From Pseudofrankia coriaricola (GTDB taxonomy: Bacteria; Actinomycetota; Actinomycetes; Frankiales; Frankiaceae): DNA of 63,460 bases. Of this stretch, positions 41,658-49,953 are shown in pieces. Location of the stretch: positions 1-63,460 of the forward strand of contig NZ_MBLO01000012.1 in NCBI RefSeq assembly GCF_001854805.1, in the 5' to 3' direction. Under the pieces are notes generated by a model that saw nothing but the letters and a program-made list of their open reading frames with translations, did not search any database and was not told the origin of the DNA. Made by a program: the position numbers and the translations under genes. The stretch's first letter is position 1. Each line of letters opens with the position of its first letter.

Positions 41658-43619
41658 TCAGTCCGCGCGCAGCTGGTCCACCAACCAGCCGACCGGGCTG
41701 ACGCGGATCGCGAGCCGCAGCAACGTCGCCGACCAGCCCGGGAGATGCCCGTCGTCGGCGCGGCGGTCGACGGCATGGTCGAGGCCATGCCGGACGGCGG
41801 GTGTGAGTTCACCGTTCGTGAGGGGCAGCCGCGGCTGGCCGCTTTCCGGCAGCAGTGTCAGCAGCAGCGCGGCCCGGCTCGTCCTGAGCTCACAGGCCGC
41901 CCCATCGAGGGTGTCGAGCGCGACCTGCTGGACGAAGCCGTCGGCGCCGCCGAGCGCGAAGGCGGGCTGGGTCGTGCAGGGATCGGGTATGGACAGCGCT
42001 CCCCGCCCACCGGAGCGGAGGGTCGAAACGGCAAGGCCGATCGCCAGTACGGGGGCGAGGACGACGGCGACCGCCCTCGCCGGCCGCCCGAGTCGGGCGG
42101 GGCCGGGTGTTGGCCCGCGCGGTGCCGGTGCCGACCACCGCCCCGGTCCGATCCGCGACGCCGGTACCAGTGCGATGAGCGCGCACAGGGCGCACAAGAC
42201 AAACGAGTTCCGGAACGCACCGGTGACCGCCGTCGTGATGATGCCGGACAAGGTGTGTTCGAGGGCGTCAAGGCTGCCGTCGGGCGCCACCTGGTCGAAC
42301 ACCTTGTCCAGGTCGGGCAGCTCCCCAGCGGGCGTGTTGCCCAGCGCCTCCCCGAGCGAGCGAGCAAGTGAGACCTTGCTGGCCAGCGGGACAGGTTCGC
42401 TCAGCCCGGCCTCGGTGCCGGCCACGACCGCATGGTCGAGCCGGCTGGACAGCGAGGAGGCCAGCAGCGGGGTGACGGCGGCGAGGGCGAGCACGAGACC
42501 GGCGTGGCGCGCGGCGACCGAGAGGGTGCCGTCGAACGCCAGGCGCGGGCCGAGCCGGATGGACGCCTCGGTGAGCGTCGGGACCGCGAGCCCCAGGCCG
42601 AAACCGGTCACGGCGAGCGCGGCGGCGGCCGTCGTCCAGCCTTTGTCTGGGACCAGGGCCAGGCTGGCCAGTCCACCGGCAACGGTCAGGCAACCGGCGA
42701 GCGCCAGCGTGCGCGGCCGGCGCCCGGCCGTGACGTAGCGGCTGGCAAGGGTGCCGAGGGGGAGCACGGTCGCCACGGCGGCGGCGGTCAGCGGCGTCGC
42801 GCCCCAGCCGTTGATCATCAGAAGGATGACGAGGAACAGCGCGCCGACCAACGCCGCCGAGACCAACGCCAGCGCCACGTGCGCGGCCACCAGCCGCGCC
42901 GGCCGCACCTCCGACGTCGGCGGCACCTCCACGGGGCGCGCCGGGCCGAGCGGCCCCGGTGAGCCGACTAGGCCGGTTGGGCCGGCCCGGCCCTGTGGGT
43001 CTGCCCAGCCCTGTGGGTCTGCCCAGCCCTGTGGGTCTGGGGCCGCGGCCCGCGCGGCGCGCGGCAGGGCCACGATCGCGGCCGCGGCCAGCGGGGCCTG
43101 AACGTAGAAGATCGCCCGCCAGCTGAAAACCTCGGTCAGCAGGCCGCCCGCGGCGGGGCCGAGCGCCGACCCGACCGCGGCCGCCGCCGACCAGGCCGCG
43201 AGGCCCGCCTGGTCCGAGCCGGCGAGCCGCGCGAGCAGCGGGAGCGAGCCGGCAAGCAGCAGCGCCGCCCCAGCCCCCTGGATGACGCGCAACCAGGTCA
43301 GTGACCCGAGCGAGCCAGCCGTGGCGCACCCCAGGGACGCGAGGAGGAAGACGACCAGGCCCAGGGCGGTCAGAACCAGCCAGCCGCGCCTGCGCACGAG
43401 CAGCAGGACGGGTACCACCGCGAGCACGATCGCGACGTTGTAACCAGTTACCACCCACGAGACCGCGGACACGGTCGAGTCATATTCGGCGAGCAGCTCT
43501 GGTGCGGCGAGCACCACGATCGAGGCATCCGCGAAGGCGACCGCCACAGCGAGCGCCAGCAACCAGCCAGCCAGCGGCAGCGCCGCCCCACCGGCACCGC
43601 CGCGCGGCGGCCGCGTCAT
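41658..43619 (-). CDS. MFS drug/H+ transporter with extra C-terminal domain
   Basis: This 653-residue transporter of the DHA2 (14-helix) class begins MTRPPRGGAGGAALPLAGWL. It has motif-A/C-like segments (VTGYNVAIVLAVVPVLLLVRR, GAALLLAGSLPLLARL, GSALGPAAGGLLTEVFSWR) and a cytoplasmic loop with three WADPQG units (18-bp DNA repeats at 42991-43040). After the last helix (about residue 520) comes a 120-residue extra domain with Cys in IPDPCTTQPAFALGG and GAACELRTSRAALLL, not usual for the family. It probably exports small hydrophobic compounds. A small upstream frame overlaps its ATG by four bases. Confidence 0.88.
   Translation of the reverse strand: MTRPPRGGAGGAALPLAGWLLALAVAVAFADASIVVLAAPELLAEYDSTVSAVSWVVTGYNVAIVLAVVPVLLLVRRRGWLVLTALGLVVFLLASLGCATAGSLGSLTWLRVIQGAGAALLLAGSLPLLARLAGSDQAGLAAWSAAAAVGSALGPAAGGLLTEVFSWRAIFYVQAPLAAAAIVALPRAARAAAPDPQGWADPQGWADPQGRAGPTGLVGSPGPLGPARPVEVPPTSEVRPARLVAAHVALALVSAALVGALFLVILLMINGWGATPLTAAAVATVLPLGTLASRYVTAGRRPRTLALAGCLTVAGGLASLALVPDKGWTTAAAALAVTGFGLGLAVPTLTEASIRLGPRLAFDGTLSVAARHAGLVLALAAVTPLLASSLSSRLDHAVVAGTEAGLSEPVPLASKVSLARSLGEALGNTPAGELPDLDKVFDQVAPDGSLDALEHTLSGIITTAVTGAFRNSFVLCALCALIALVPASRIGPGRWSAPAPRGPTPGPARLGRPARAVAVVLAPVLAIGLAVSTLRSGGRGALSIPDPCTTQPAFALGGADGFVQQVALDTLDGAACELRTSRAALLLTLLPESGQPRLPLTNGELTPAVRHGLDHAVDRRADDGHLPGWSATLLRLAIRVSPVGWLVDQLRAD
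42991..43040 (-). repeat. 18-bp tandem repeat, 2.8 copies, inside MFS gene
   Basis: The CCCTGTGGGTCTGCCCAG unit starts at 42991, 43009 and 43027 (last copy partial). It encodes repeated WADPQG in the central cytoplasmic loop. Frame is kept with any copy number. Confidence 0.95.
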
Positions 43620-43912
43620 GCGTCCAGGCCAGGGAACCGAGACCAGGCGGCCGCGTGGCGAGCCCACGCCCGCGGCCCGCGACCGGTGGTGACCATCGCC
43701 CGTCGACGTGGGCCCGCGGACGCCGTCCGGTCCGGGGGAACGGTGACGGCCGCGAGGGTCACGGCCGGCGCCCCGCCTGCGGACAGGGCACGGACTGCGC
43801 GCGTACGCCGCGCGGGGCCGTCGTCGGTGGTCACGGGAACCAGCGTCCCCGCCGTCGGCGTCCCGGTCACTGGTGCTGACCCGAGATGTCGCCCTGTTAA
43901 CACCCGTAACAC
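43616..43912 (-). CDS. Possible small upstream ORF of MFS gene
   Basis: This frame of up to 98 codons ends in a TGA that overlaps the MFS ATG (ATGA), a coupling signature used elsewhere in this window. The product would be Arg/Thr/Ala-rich without recognisable family or membrane segment. The overlap may be chance. Listed at low confidence because nothing else supports it. Confidence 0.2.
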   Translation of the reverse strand: MLRVLTGRHLGSAPVTGTPTAGTLVPVTTDDGPARRTRAVRALSAGGAPAVTLAAVTVPPDRTASAGPRRRAMVTTGRGPRAWARHAAAWSRFPGLDA

Positions 43913-43915
43913 CCG
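43898..43915. repeat. Tandem 9-mer TAACACCCG x2
   Basis: Two exact head-to-tail copies lie in the region between the divergent MFS and MEKHLA genes. It could be a tandem operator for an activator. The rest of 43620-44065 shows no clear feature. Confidence 0.45.
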
Positions 43916-44065
43916 CGGGGCGCGTTGTGGTCGACATCGTCAGGATGTGCCTACCGGACTGACCCACGCCCGCCCGGCGGCGGCCAAAGGATGGGAGACG
44001 GACATGCCCGACCCGGGTCGAGGACGACGCGGCGGCCGTGCCGCCGGCCGCCGGCGGGGTCATCG

Positions 44066-44524
44066 ATGATCCAGCCATACGACACCGCGTTCGCCGAGCT
44101 GCTGACGGACAGCTATCAGCGGGTCGTCGGCACGCCGATGCCGCGGGCCGCGGGCCCCGCCGGGCTGGCCACCGCGCGCTGGCTCCATGACGACGCCCCG
44201 TTCGGGGTGCTGGCGCACGACGGCGCGGCCGACCCGCTGTTCGTGTACGCGAACGCCACGGCCCAGCGGCTCTTCGAGTACGGCTGGGACGAGATCGTCG
44301 GCCTGCCGTCGCGGCTGTCCGCCGCCGAGGCCGACCGCGACGAGCGGGCAGCGCTGATGAGCGATGTCCTGCTGCGGGGATACACAAACGACTACCGCGG
44401 CCTGCGCGTCGCCCGGTCTGGGCGCCGCTTCTGGATCGAGGACGCGACGGTCTGGAATCTCGTGGATCGCCATGGCGAGTTCCAGGGGCAGGCCGCGCTG
44501 ATCCGCGCCTGGTCTGACGCCTGA
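44066..44524 (+). CDS. MEKHLA domain protein
   Basis: This 152-residue stand-alone MEKHLA (PAS-like) protein has the family landmarks WLHDDAPFGVLAHDGAADPL, FVYANATAQRLFEYGWDEIV, GLPSRLSAAEADRDERAAL and GRRFWIEDATVWNLVD. The fold is PAS-related and may sense a small ligand or redox state. Plants carry the domain at the end of HD-Zip III proteins, while bacterial copies are free-standing. ATG 44066 is preceded by GGGGTC only, a weak site. No operon partner is evident. Confidence 0.9.
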   Translation: MIQPYDTAFAELLTDSYQRVVGTPMPRAAGPAGLATARWLHDDAPFGVLAHDGAADPLFVYANATAQRLFEYGWDEIVGLPSRLSAAEADRDERAALMSDVLLRGYTNDYRGLRVARSGRRFWIEDATVWNLVDRHGEFQGQAALIRAWSDA

Positions 44525-44640
44525 CGAGACCCGGAACCGGCTTCCTGGCGGGTCCGGCGCGACGGGCTCCGCGACGGGCGTCGATCGTCGGCCGCCAGGC
44601 GCCGGCGGGTCGGCCTCCGAGCTCGCCGGGCGGCCGGTGT

Positions 44641-45448
44641 CAGAACTGCAGGGCGGTGGCGAGGTCGTGACCGATCCGTCCGACCACCGCGAGATCGAGC
44701 CGGTAGTGCGCGTAGCGGCCGCTGCGCTCCACCCGCGCCAGTCCCAGGTCGCGCAGGACCCGCAGGTGGCGGGAGACCTGCGGGCGGGTCATCCCCCAGC
44801 CGGTCCGCGAGGTCGGCGGTGGTCATCGCCTGGCGGGCGATCAGCCGGCACAGCCGCACCCGGCTCGGGTCGGTGAGCGCGAGCAGGCGGGCGGGCCAGG
44901 GTCACGCCCACCGCCGGGGCGTCGACCGGGAAGTGCGCGACGGGTGGCAGCCCGGGTTCGTTCTTCACCAGCAGGTGTGGCGCGCCGTACCGGGTCGGGA
45001 TGAGCAGGACCGGCGCGCGCGCCGGGCTGATCACCACGTGGTGCACCTTGTCGAAGACGACCCGCGCGGGGCCGCCCACGCCCGGCCCCGCGGAACATGT
45101 GAGGCGCGCGCTGGACGGGCTGAGCGAGACTAGTGCCGCCGCCGGGCCCTCGTCGGCGAGCAGGCGACGCACCCGGTGCGCGGCCCGGCTGAGGGCTGGT
45201 TCGGTCTCGGCCCACAGCGAGCCGAAGAAGACCTGGCGGCACAGGTCGAGAAAGCGCAGCACGTCGGCGCGCAGCAGCTCGGCGTCACGCAGCAGGTCGT
45301 CGGCGAGCGCGAGATGGGGCTCGGGCAGCGCGGCCGCGGTCTGGCGGAGGACGGCGGCCTGGCCGGTGTCGCCCAGCACCCGCCCGAACCGGCCGCCGCC
45401 ACCTGCGGGGCGACACGTCGTCACGTGCGGTGAAGGTGAATTCGTCAC
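44641..45448 (-). pseudogene. ArsR-type regulator with two frameshifts
   Basis: The first frame (from GTG 45448) encodes about 180 residues of an actinobacterial ligand-binding region (LPEPHLALADDLLRDAELL, VFDKVHHVVISPARAPVLLI). Near 44900 it shifts by one base into LTDPSRVRLCRLIARQAMTT (HTH). Near 44798, in a run of five G, it shifts again to MTRPQVSRHLRVLRDLGLAR, ending at TGA 44641. In the repaired reading it is a full ArsR-like regulator. The two single-base changes are either real inactivation or sequencing errors. Confidence 0.75.
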
Positions 45449-45753
45449 GCGACGTCGATACTGCGGCCTCCGCCGCACGAATGACCTTCGGTTACCGCGA
45501 CCACGGCAACCAGCCGTCCGGTCATCGCCACGCTCGTCGTCGTTCTGGTCCGCAACCACTACCGGCTGGACGGGGTCGTATGTAGCCGCCTGTGTGGTCC
45601 GGCCGCCCGCCCAGATGAGGTATCGACGGAAGCCGCTAGCATCTCGGCGCATTCCCCAGTGATTCGACGGGCCCAGCCGTGAGGCGGTCCGGTGGGCAAC
45701 CTGCCCGTCGGTCAGGACGTCGGTACTGGGAGACCTTCGAGCGGCGGGGACAG
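45449..45753. other. 305-bp intergenic region, nothing supported
   Basis: This lies between the divergent broken ArsR gene and the small membrane protein gene. No motif, repeat or frame stands out. It should contain both promoters. Confidence 0.4.
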
Positions 45754-46053
45754 ATGACGAACGACATCGGAATGGCGATGACCGAGCAGCGGCAGGTCCG
45801 TCACCTGGCCGGGCGGCCGCTACGGGTGGGACCGGCGTTCGCGCGTCTCGCGCGCCGGTCCGGCCAGGTGGTGCTGGCGGCGGGGGCGCTGGTGCTTCTG
45901 TCGGCGGGTGCCGCCTCGGCGGCAGCGCCGGTGGTCGAGGCCAAGAAGGAGCGCGACGCCTCCGACGTCACCATCGGCGCCGTCATCATCGTGGTCCTGC
46001 TCGTGCTGCTGTTCCTGATCTACCGCGTGATCCGCAGGCGCACGCGCGGCTGA
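45754..46053 (+). CDS. Small secreted/membrane protein
   Basis: This 99-residue protein starts at ATG 45754 after GGCGGGGA. A hydrophobic signal-like segment (VVLAAGALVLLSAGAASAAA, about residues 37-56) with an AxA cleavage site is followed by a short charged stretch (VEAKKERDASD). A second helix (IGAVIIVVLLVLLFLIYRVI) then leads to a basic RRRTRG end. The mature form would be a tiny single-helix membrane protein. No family is recognised. It is convergent with the kinase/propeller gene, with a strong hairpin between them. Confidence 0.65.
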   Translation: MTNDIGMAMTEQRQVRHLAGRPLRVGPAFARLARRSGQVVLAAGALVLLSAGAASAAAPVVEAKKERDASDVTIGAVIIVVLLVLLFLIYRVIRRRTRG

Positions 46054-46092
46054 CCGAAACCGCCGTCGGCCCAACCGGGCCTTATACAGCCG

Positions 46093-46129
46093 CCGGCCGG
46101 CCGGGTGCTCGCGCATCCCGGCCGGCCGG
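46093..46129. terminator. Bidirectional terminator, 13-bp perfect stem
   Basis: CCGGCCGGCCGGG (46093-46105) and CCCGGCCGGCCGG (46117-46129) pair perfectly around an 11-base loop. The hairpin lies between two convergent stops, at 46053 and 46150. Confidence 0.8.
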
Positions 46130-46149
46130 TGGCTAGCCCAATGCCAGGG

Positions 46150-48327
46150 TCAGCCGGCGTTCCAGCGGGGCTGGCCGTGGTAGCCGGATTCGGTGGTCAG
46201 CTGGCGGGAGCCGGCGCCGAGGTTGTTCGGGTTCACCACGAAGATCTGGCGGTCGCCGTTGTCGGGGTTGACCTTGGTGAAGATCAGATCGTTGTTGGTG
46301 GCCCAGGCCGGGTCCTGGTTGTGGGCCTGGCCAGGGCTGTCGTTCGTGATCTGGGTGACCGTGCGGCTGCCGACGTCCATCACGAAGATCTGCTGGTTGT
46401 TCTCGTCGCCGGCGATCTGCCGCTTGAACGCGAGCCGCTTGCCGTCCGGCGACCACACCGAGTCGGCGTCGACGTCGGGCGACCGCCCCTCGTCCTGGGC
46501 CTTGAGGAACTGGACCTTGTTGAGCGGCTGTGGCTTCGCGTCCACGAAGTCGGAGACCACGACCAGGAAGCCGCCGTCGCCGCCGGTGTTGTTCGACCAG
46601 TAGGCGATCTGCTCGCCGACCGGCGAGTACGAGGGGTCGGACGCCTGCGGCTCGGTGTTCAGCCGCCGGACCGTCGAGCCGTCCATCGCGACGAGGTAGA
46701 GACCGGCCTTCGACTGGCCGTCCACGGGCGGGCCGCTGGTCGACCGGATCACCAACGACCTGCCGTCCGGCGCGATCGAGGGACGGGAGTCCTCCGGAAT
46801 CGTGAGCTGCTTCGCCGGCCCGGAAGTGAACAGCACGACCGGCTCGCCGCTGCCGTCGGCGGCCTTCGCCTTCAGAATGTTGCCACCGGCGCTCTTGTCG
46901 AGATAGAAGACCGTCTTCCGGTCCGGGCTGATCGCCGGAACCGTGAGGTCGTCCTGGTCGTTGGCGGCCACCGTCCTGACGTTGGACAGCAGGCCACCGG
47001 CCGCCGGCACCTGGGCACTGACGATCTGGTAGTGCGCCTCGCCGGGCTTCTTCTGCGTGAACACCAACGTGTCCAGCCCGAGCGGAGCGGCCGAGCGCGG
47101 CAGGAAGGCGGCCACGTCCCCGTTGCCGGCGCCGCCCTTGTCCTTGCCCAGAACGTTGGGCAGCACCGCCGCGAGGATCGCGATCACGATCACGGCGGCG
47201 GCGGCGCCGATGATGAGCGGGCGCCGGCTGCGCTTCTTCGCCGGCGGGGCGGGAGGCGGGGGCTGGCCATAGGTCGGGCCGGTGCCGACGGATGGGGCGC
47301 CTGCGGCCTGGGTGGCCACCTGCGTCGGGACGTAGTTCTCGTTGTAGCCGGGGCGGGTGGCGGCAAGGGTGGCGTAGTCGCCCTGGCCCGCACCACCGGT
47401 GGTGGACGGGACCGTGCCGGGCGCCGGGTTGGGCAGCCTCCAGTCGGCGAGCACGTTGGTCACCTGCTCGCCCTGGTCGGCGGTGTCACCCGTGTCGCCG
47501 AGGAGGCGGTCCATCAGCTGGCTCGCGTTCGGCCGCTCGTACGGGTTCTTGCGCATCGCGTCCCAGACGATCGGGTGCAGCCCGGGGTCGACGCCGTCGA
47601 GCCTCGGCTCCTCGTTCAGCGCCCGGAAGAGCAGCACCTGCGCGCTGCCCATGCCGAACGGGTAGTGACCGGTGGCCGCGAAGGTCACCAGGCCGCCCCA
47701 GGCCCAGATGTCGGCCTTCGAGGTGATCGCGTCGCCCCGGATCTGCTCCGGCGACATGAACGCCGGGGTGCCGAGCTGCTGGAGGTCTCCGGTCAAGCCG
47801 GCCCCCGAGTCCAGCGCCCGCGCGATGCCGAAGTCGATGACGCGCGGCCCGAACGGGGAAAGGACCACGTTCGACGGCTTGAGGTCGCGGTGCACGATGC
47901 CAGCGGCGTGGATGGCGCGCAGCGCGGCGGCGACGCCGACTGCGAGCTGCTCGAGGTTCGCGTCCGCCAGCGGGCCACCCCGGCCGACGAACGACTGCAG
48001 CGTCGGACCTTCGATGAACTCGGTGACCAGGTAGGGCTGCTCGGCCTCCGGGTCGAAGTCGAGCACCTCGGCGGTGCAGACCCGGGCGACCCGGCGCGCG
48101 GTCGCCGCCTCCTGTCGGAACCGGCTACGGAACTGCGCGTCGTCGGCTACGTCGGCGCGCACCACCTTGATGGCGACGAGCCGACCGAGCTCCGACCGTC
48201 CCAGGTAGACGGTTCCCATCCCGCCCTGGCCCAGCTTGCCCAGCAGCGTGTATGTGCCCAGCGTCCGCGGGTCGTTCTCACCCAGCGGTGTCGCGCGGCT
48301 GCTGACGTTCGCCTCTGACGACGCCAT
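46150..48327 (-). CDS. Membrane Ser/Thr kinase with extracellular beta-propeller (TolB/PD40-like) domain
   Basis: This 725-residue protein has a Hanks kinase at residues about 20-275 (LGQGGMGTVYLGR, VAIKVV, HRDLKPSNVVL, IDFGIAR, MSPEQIRG). A Pro-rich juxtamembrane linker follows, then one helix (about 375-395, RRPLIIGAAAAVIVIAILAA). The external region has about six WD/PD40-like blades (AISPDRKTVFYLD, SIAPDGRSLVIRS, VWSPDGKRLAFKR). ATG 48327 follows GAGAGAGG. The propeller probably senses a ligand outside the cell and controls the kinase. It is monocistronic. Confidence 0.93.
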   Translation of the reverse strand: MASSEANVSSRATPLGENDPRTLGTYTLLGKLGQGGMGTVYLGRSELGRLVAIKVVRADVADDAQFRSRFRQEAATARRVARVCTAEVLDFDPEAEQPYLVTEFIEGPTLQSFVGRGGPLADANLEQLAVGVAAALRAIHAAGIVHRDLKPSNVVLSPFGPRVIDFGIARALDSGAGLTGDLQQLGTPAFMSPEQIRGDAITSKADIWAWGGLVTFAATGHYPFGMGSAQVLLFRALNEEPRLDGVDPGLHPIVWDAMRKNPYERPNASQLMDRLLGDTGDTADQGEQVTNVLADWRLPNPAPGTVPSTTGGAGQGDYATLAATRPGYNENYVPTQVATQAAGAPSVGTGPTYGQPPPPAPPAKKRSRRPLIIGAAAAVIVIAILAAVLPNVLGKDKGGAGNGDVAAFLPRSAAPLGLDTLVFTQKKPGEAHYQIVSAQVPAAGGLLSNVRTVAANDQDDLTVPAISPDRKTVFYLDKSAGGNILKAKAADGSGEPVVLFTSGPAKQLTIPEDSRPSIAPDGRSLVIRSTSGPPVDGQSKAGLYLVAMDGSTVRRLNTEPQASDPSYSPVGEQIAYWSNNTGGDGGFLVVVSDFVDAKPQPLNKVQFLKAQDEGRSPDVDADSVWSPDGKRLAFKRQIAGDENNQQIFVMDVGSRTVTQITNDSPGQAHNQDPAWATNNDLIFTKVNPDNGDRQIFVVNPNNLGAGSRQLTTESGYHGQPRWNAG

Positions 48328-49483
48328 CGCCCACCTCTCTCCCCTAACGGACGCCGGCCACGCGACGGCCCAGAATGACAATCCCGTGCGGGCAGAATGC
48401 TACCGTCTGGCGATTTCCACCAATGGGCGGGAAACCAGGCCGGCGTAGTCGTGGCCGCGACAGCGGCGTAGGAAGGCCCGTCGGCGACGATCCGCGGGCG
48501 GTGCCGGCCGACGCTCCCGCGCCAGCCCGCGCCTGGCAGGCGGCACGATCCGTCCGCCAACCCGTGACACCGCGGGGCGGCACGAGCGGCCGCCGGCATC
48601 CGGGTAGCGCAGAATGTCCATTTTTTGACAGAACGTCTACCGTGACGTCGCGGTTTGCCCGCGCTCGGCGGTCCGATGGGCGGCGGGAAGGCCTCCGTCC
48701 GAGATCTCGGCGCCAGCCCACGCGGGGCGTCCCGGGTCCCGCCGGATCGGCGATGCCCGGGGCTCCTGCCGGAGGCCCGCGATTGCCGGGAGGCCAGCGA
48801 TCCGCCGCTCGCCGCCCGAGTGGCGGAGTGGCGGAGCCTACGGATCGGCACCTTGCCGGGCACCGGCGCGGATCAGCACCGCACAGCGGTCGGCCCCGCG
48901 CGGCGGCGGTCGGCGGTCGGGCGGCCGCGACCACGCGCTTGCACGAGAGCCAAAGGCCCCCACCGATCCGCCGCTCGGCCACCTGGCGACACCGAACCCG
49001 TGGGCCTGTGCCCGCGGGGCAAGGGCAGACCGGTGGGGGAAGGCTGGACCGCCGGCCGCTATCCCGAACTGACGCCCCCCGCGTGCCGGTTCTGGGTGAC
49101 GGTCCAGCCAGTACCAGCACACCGCATCCCGGCCGCGCGGACCTCGTATCTTTACGGGTTTCCGAGTATTCCTCGAAAGGTTGGCCTGACGGCCGCTCTC
49201 ACCGGCCTCCGGCGTGCGTGCCCCGGCGCCGCGCGGCGCGGCCCGACGCGCTGGCCGGGGGTTTCCCATCCCACCGCTGGTGACGTGCTCCGTACGGTGG
49301 CGTGCCGCGGCCCGCTCGCGTGGCGCCACAATACGTGTTTGCACAGCGCGAAGAAACAGCCTCGGGCCGTGCCGGAGCCCGTGGACCGTCCTTTGTGCCG
49401 CGGGTGGGTCCCTTGACCGGCCTTTGTCGCCCACGTAGCGTCCGCTGCCAATCCCAAGTCCACGGCGCGGAAAGGCATATGCC
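48328..49483. other. 1.16-kb region without a gene I can support
   Basis: This lies between the divergent kinase and cupin genes. Several Arg/Pro-rich frames are open on both strands but lack codon-bias agreement, ribosome sites or family character. A T-run followed by TTGACA occurs at 48621-48630, without a clear -10. It may hold a decayed gene, an RNA or only long promoters. Confidence 0.4.
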
Positions 49484-49948
49484 ATGGCAGTTCTTGACAG
49501 CACGAGCACCCCGCCCGCGATCCACGTCGGCGCCGGCGACCTGCCCTTCGTCGAGATCGGCGGCGGGAACAAGCTCAAGGTGATCCAGGTCCGCGCCGGC
49601 GAGAGCTTATGGATCGTGGAGAACATCTTCCAGGCCGGCTACGAGGTCGCGACCCACCGGCACACCGGTCCGGTGTATGGCTACACCATCTCCGGCGCCT
49701 GGAAGTACAAGGAGTACGACTATGTGAACCGTGCCGGGTCTTTCCTCTACGAACCCGCGGGTTCCGTGCACACCCTGATGTGCGTCGAGGACGGCACCCA
49801 GGCCTGGTTCCAGATGTATGGCAGCAACCTCAATCTGGGGCCGGACGGGCAGGTCGAGTCGGTGACCGACGGCCCATCGGCGCTTGCCGCCTACGTGGCG
49901 CTCTGCGAGGCGCAGGGCTTCGGCCGCCCGAACGTCCTCGTCGGCTGA
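49484..49948 (+). CDS. Cupin-type dioxygenase-like protein
   Basis: This 154-residue cupin has metal-binding candidates in the first motif (VATHRHTGPVYGYTISG, His-x-His), a Glu/Tyr stretch (KYKEYDYV) and the second motif (SFLYEPAGSVHTLMC, His). It resembles acetylacetone dioxygenase/2,4'-dihydroxyacetophenone dioxygenase-like cupins that cleave C-C bonds with Fe(II). It is followed after five bases by a cytochrome P450 gene, so the pair probably acts on one substrate. ATG 49484 lies after CGGAAAGG. Confidence 0.87.
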   Translation: MAVLDSTSTPPAIHVGAGDLPFVEIGGGNKLKVIQVRAGESLWIVENIFQAGYEVATHRHTGPVYGYTISGAWKYKEYDYVNRAGSFLYEPAGSVHTLMCVEDGTQAWFQMYGSNLNLGPDGQVESVTDGPSALAAYVALCEAQGFGRPNVLVG

Positions 49949-49953
49949 TCGCC

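Noticed and set aside
48621-48660. TTGACA after a T-run as a sigma-70-type promoter
   Set aside because: No -10 box at suitable spacing and no gene follows for 850 bases.
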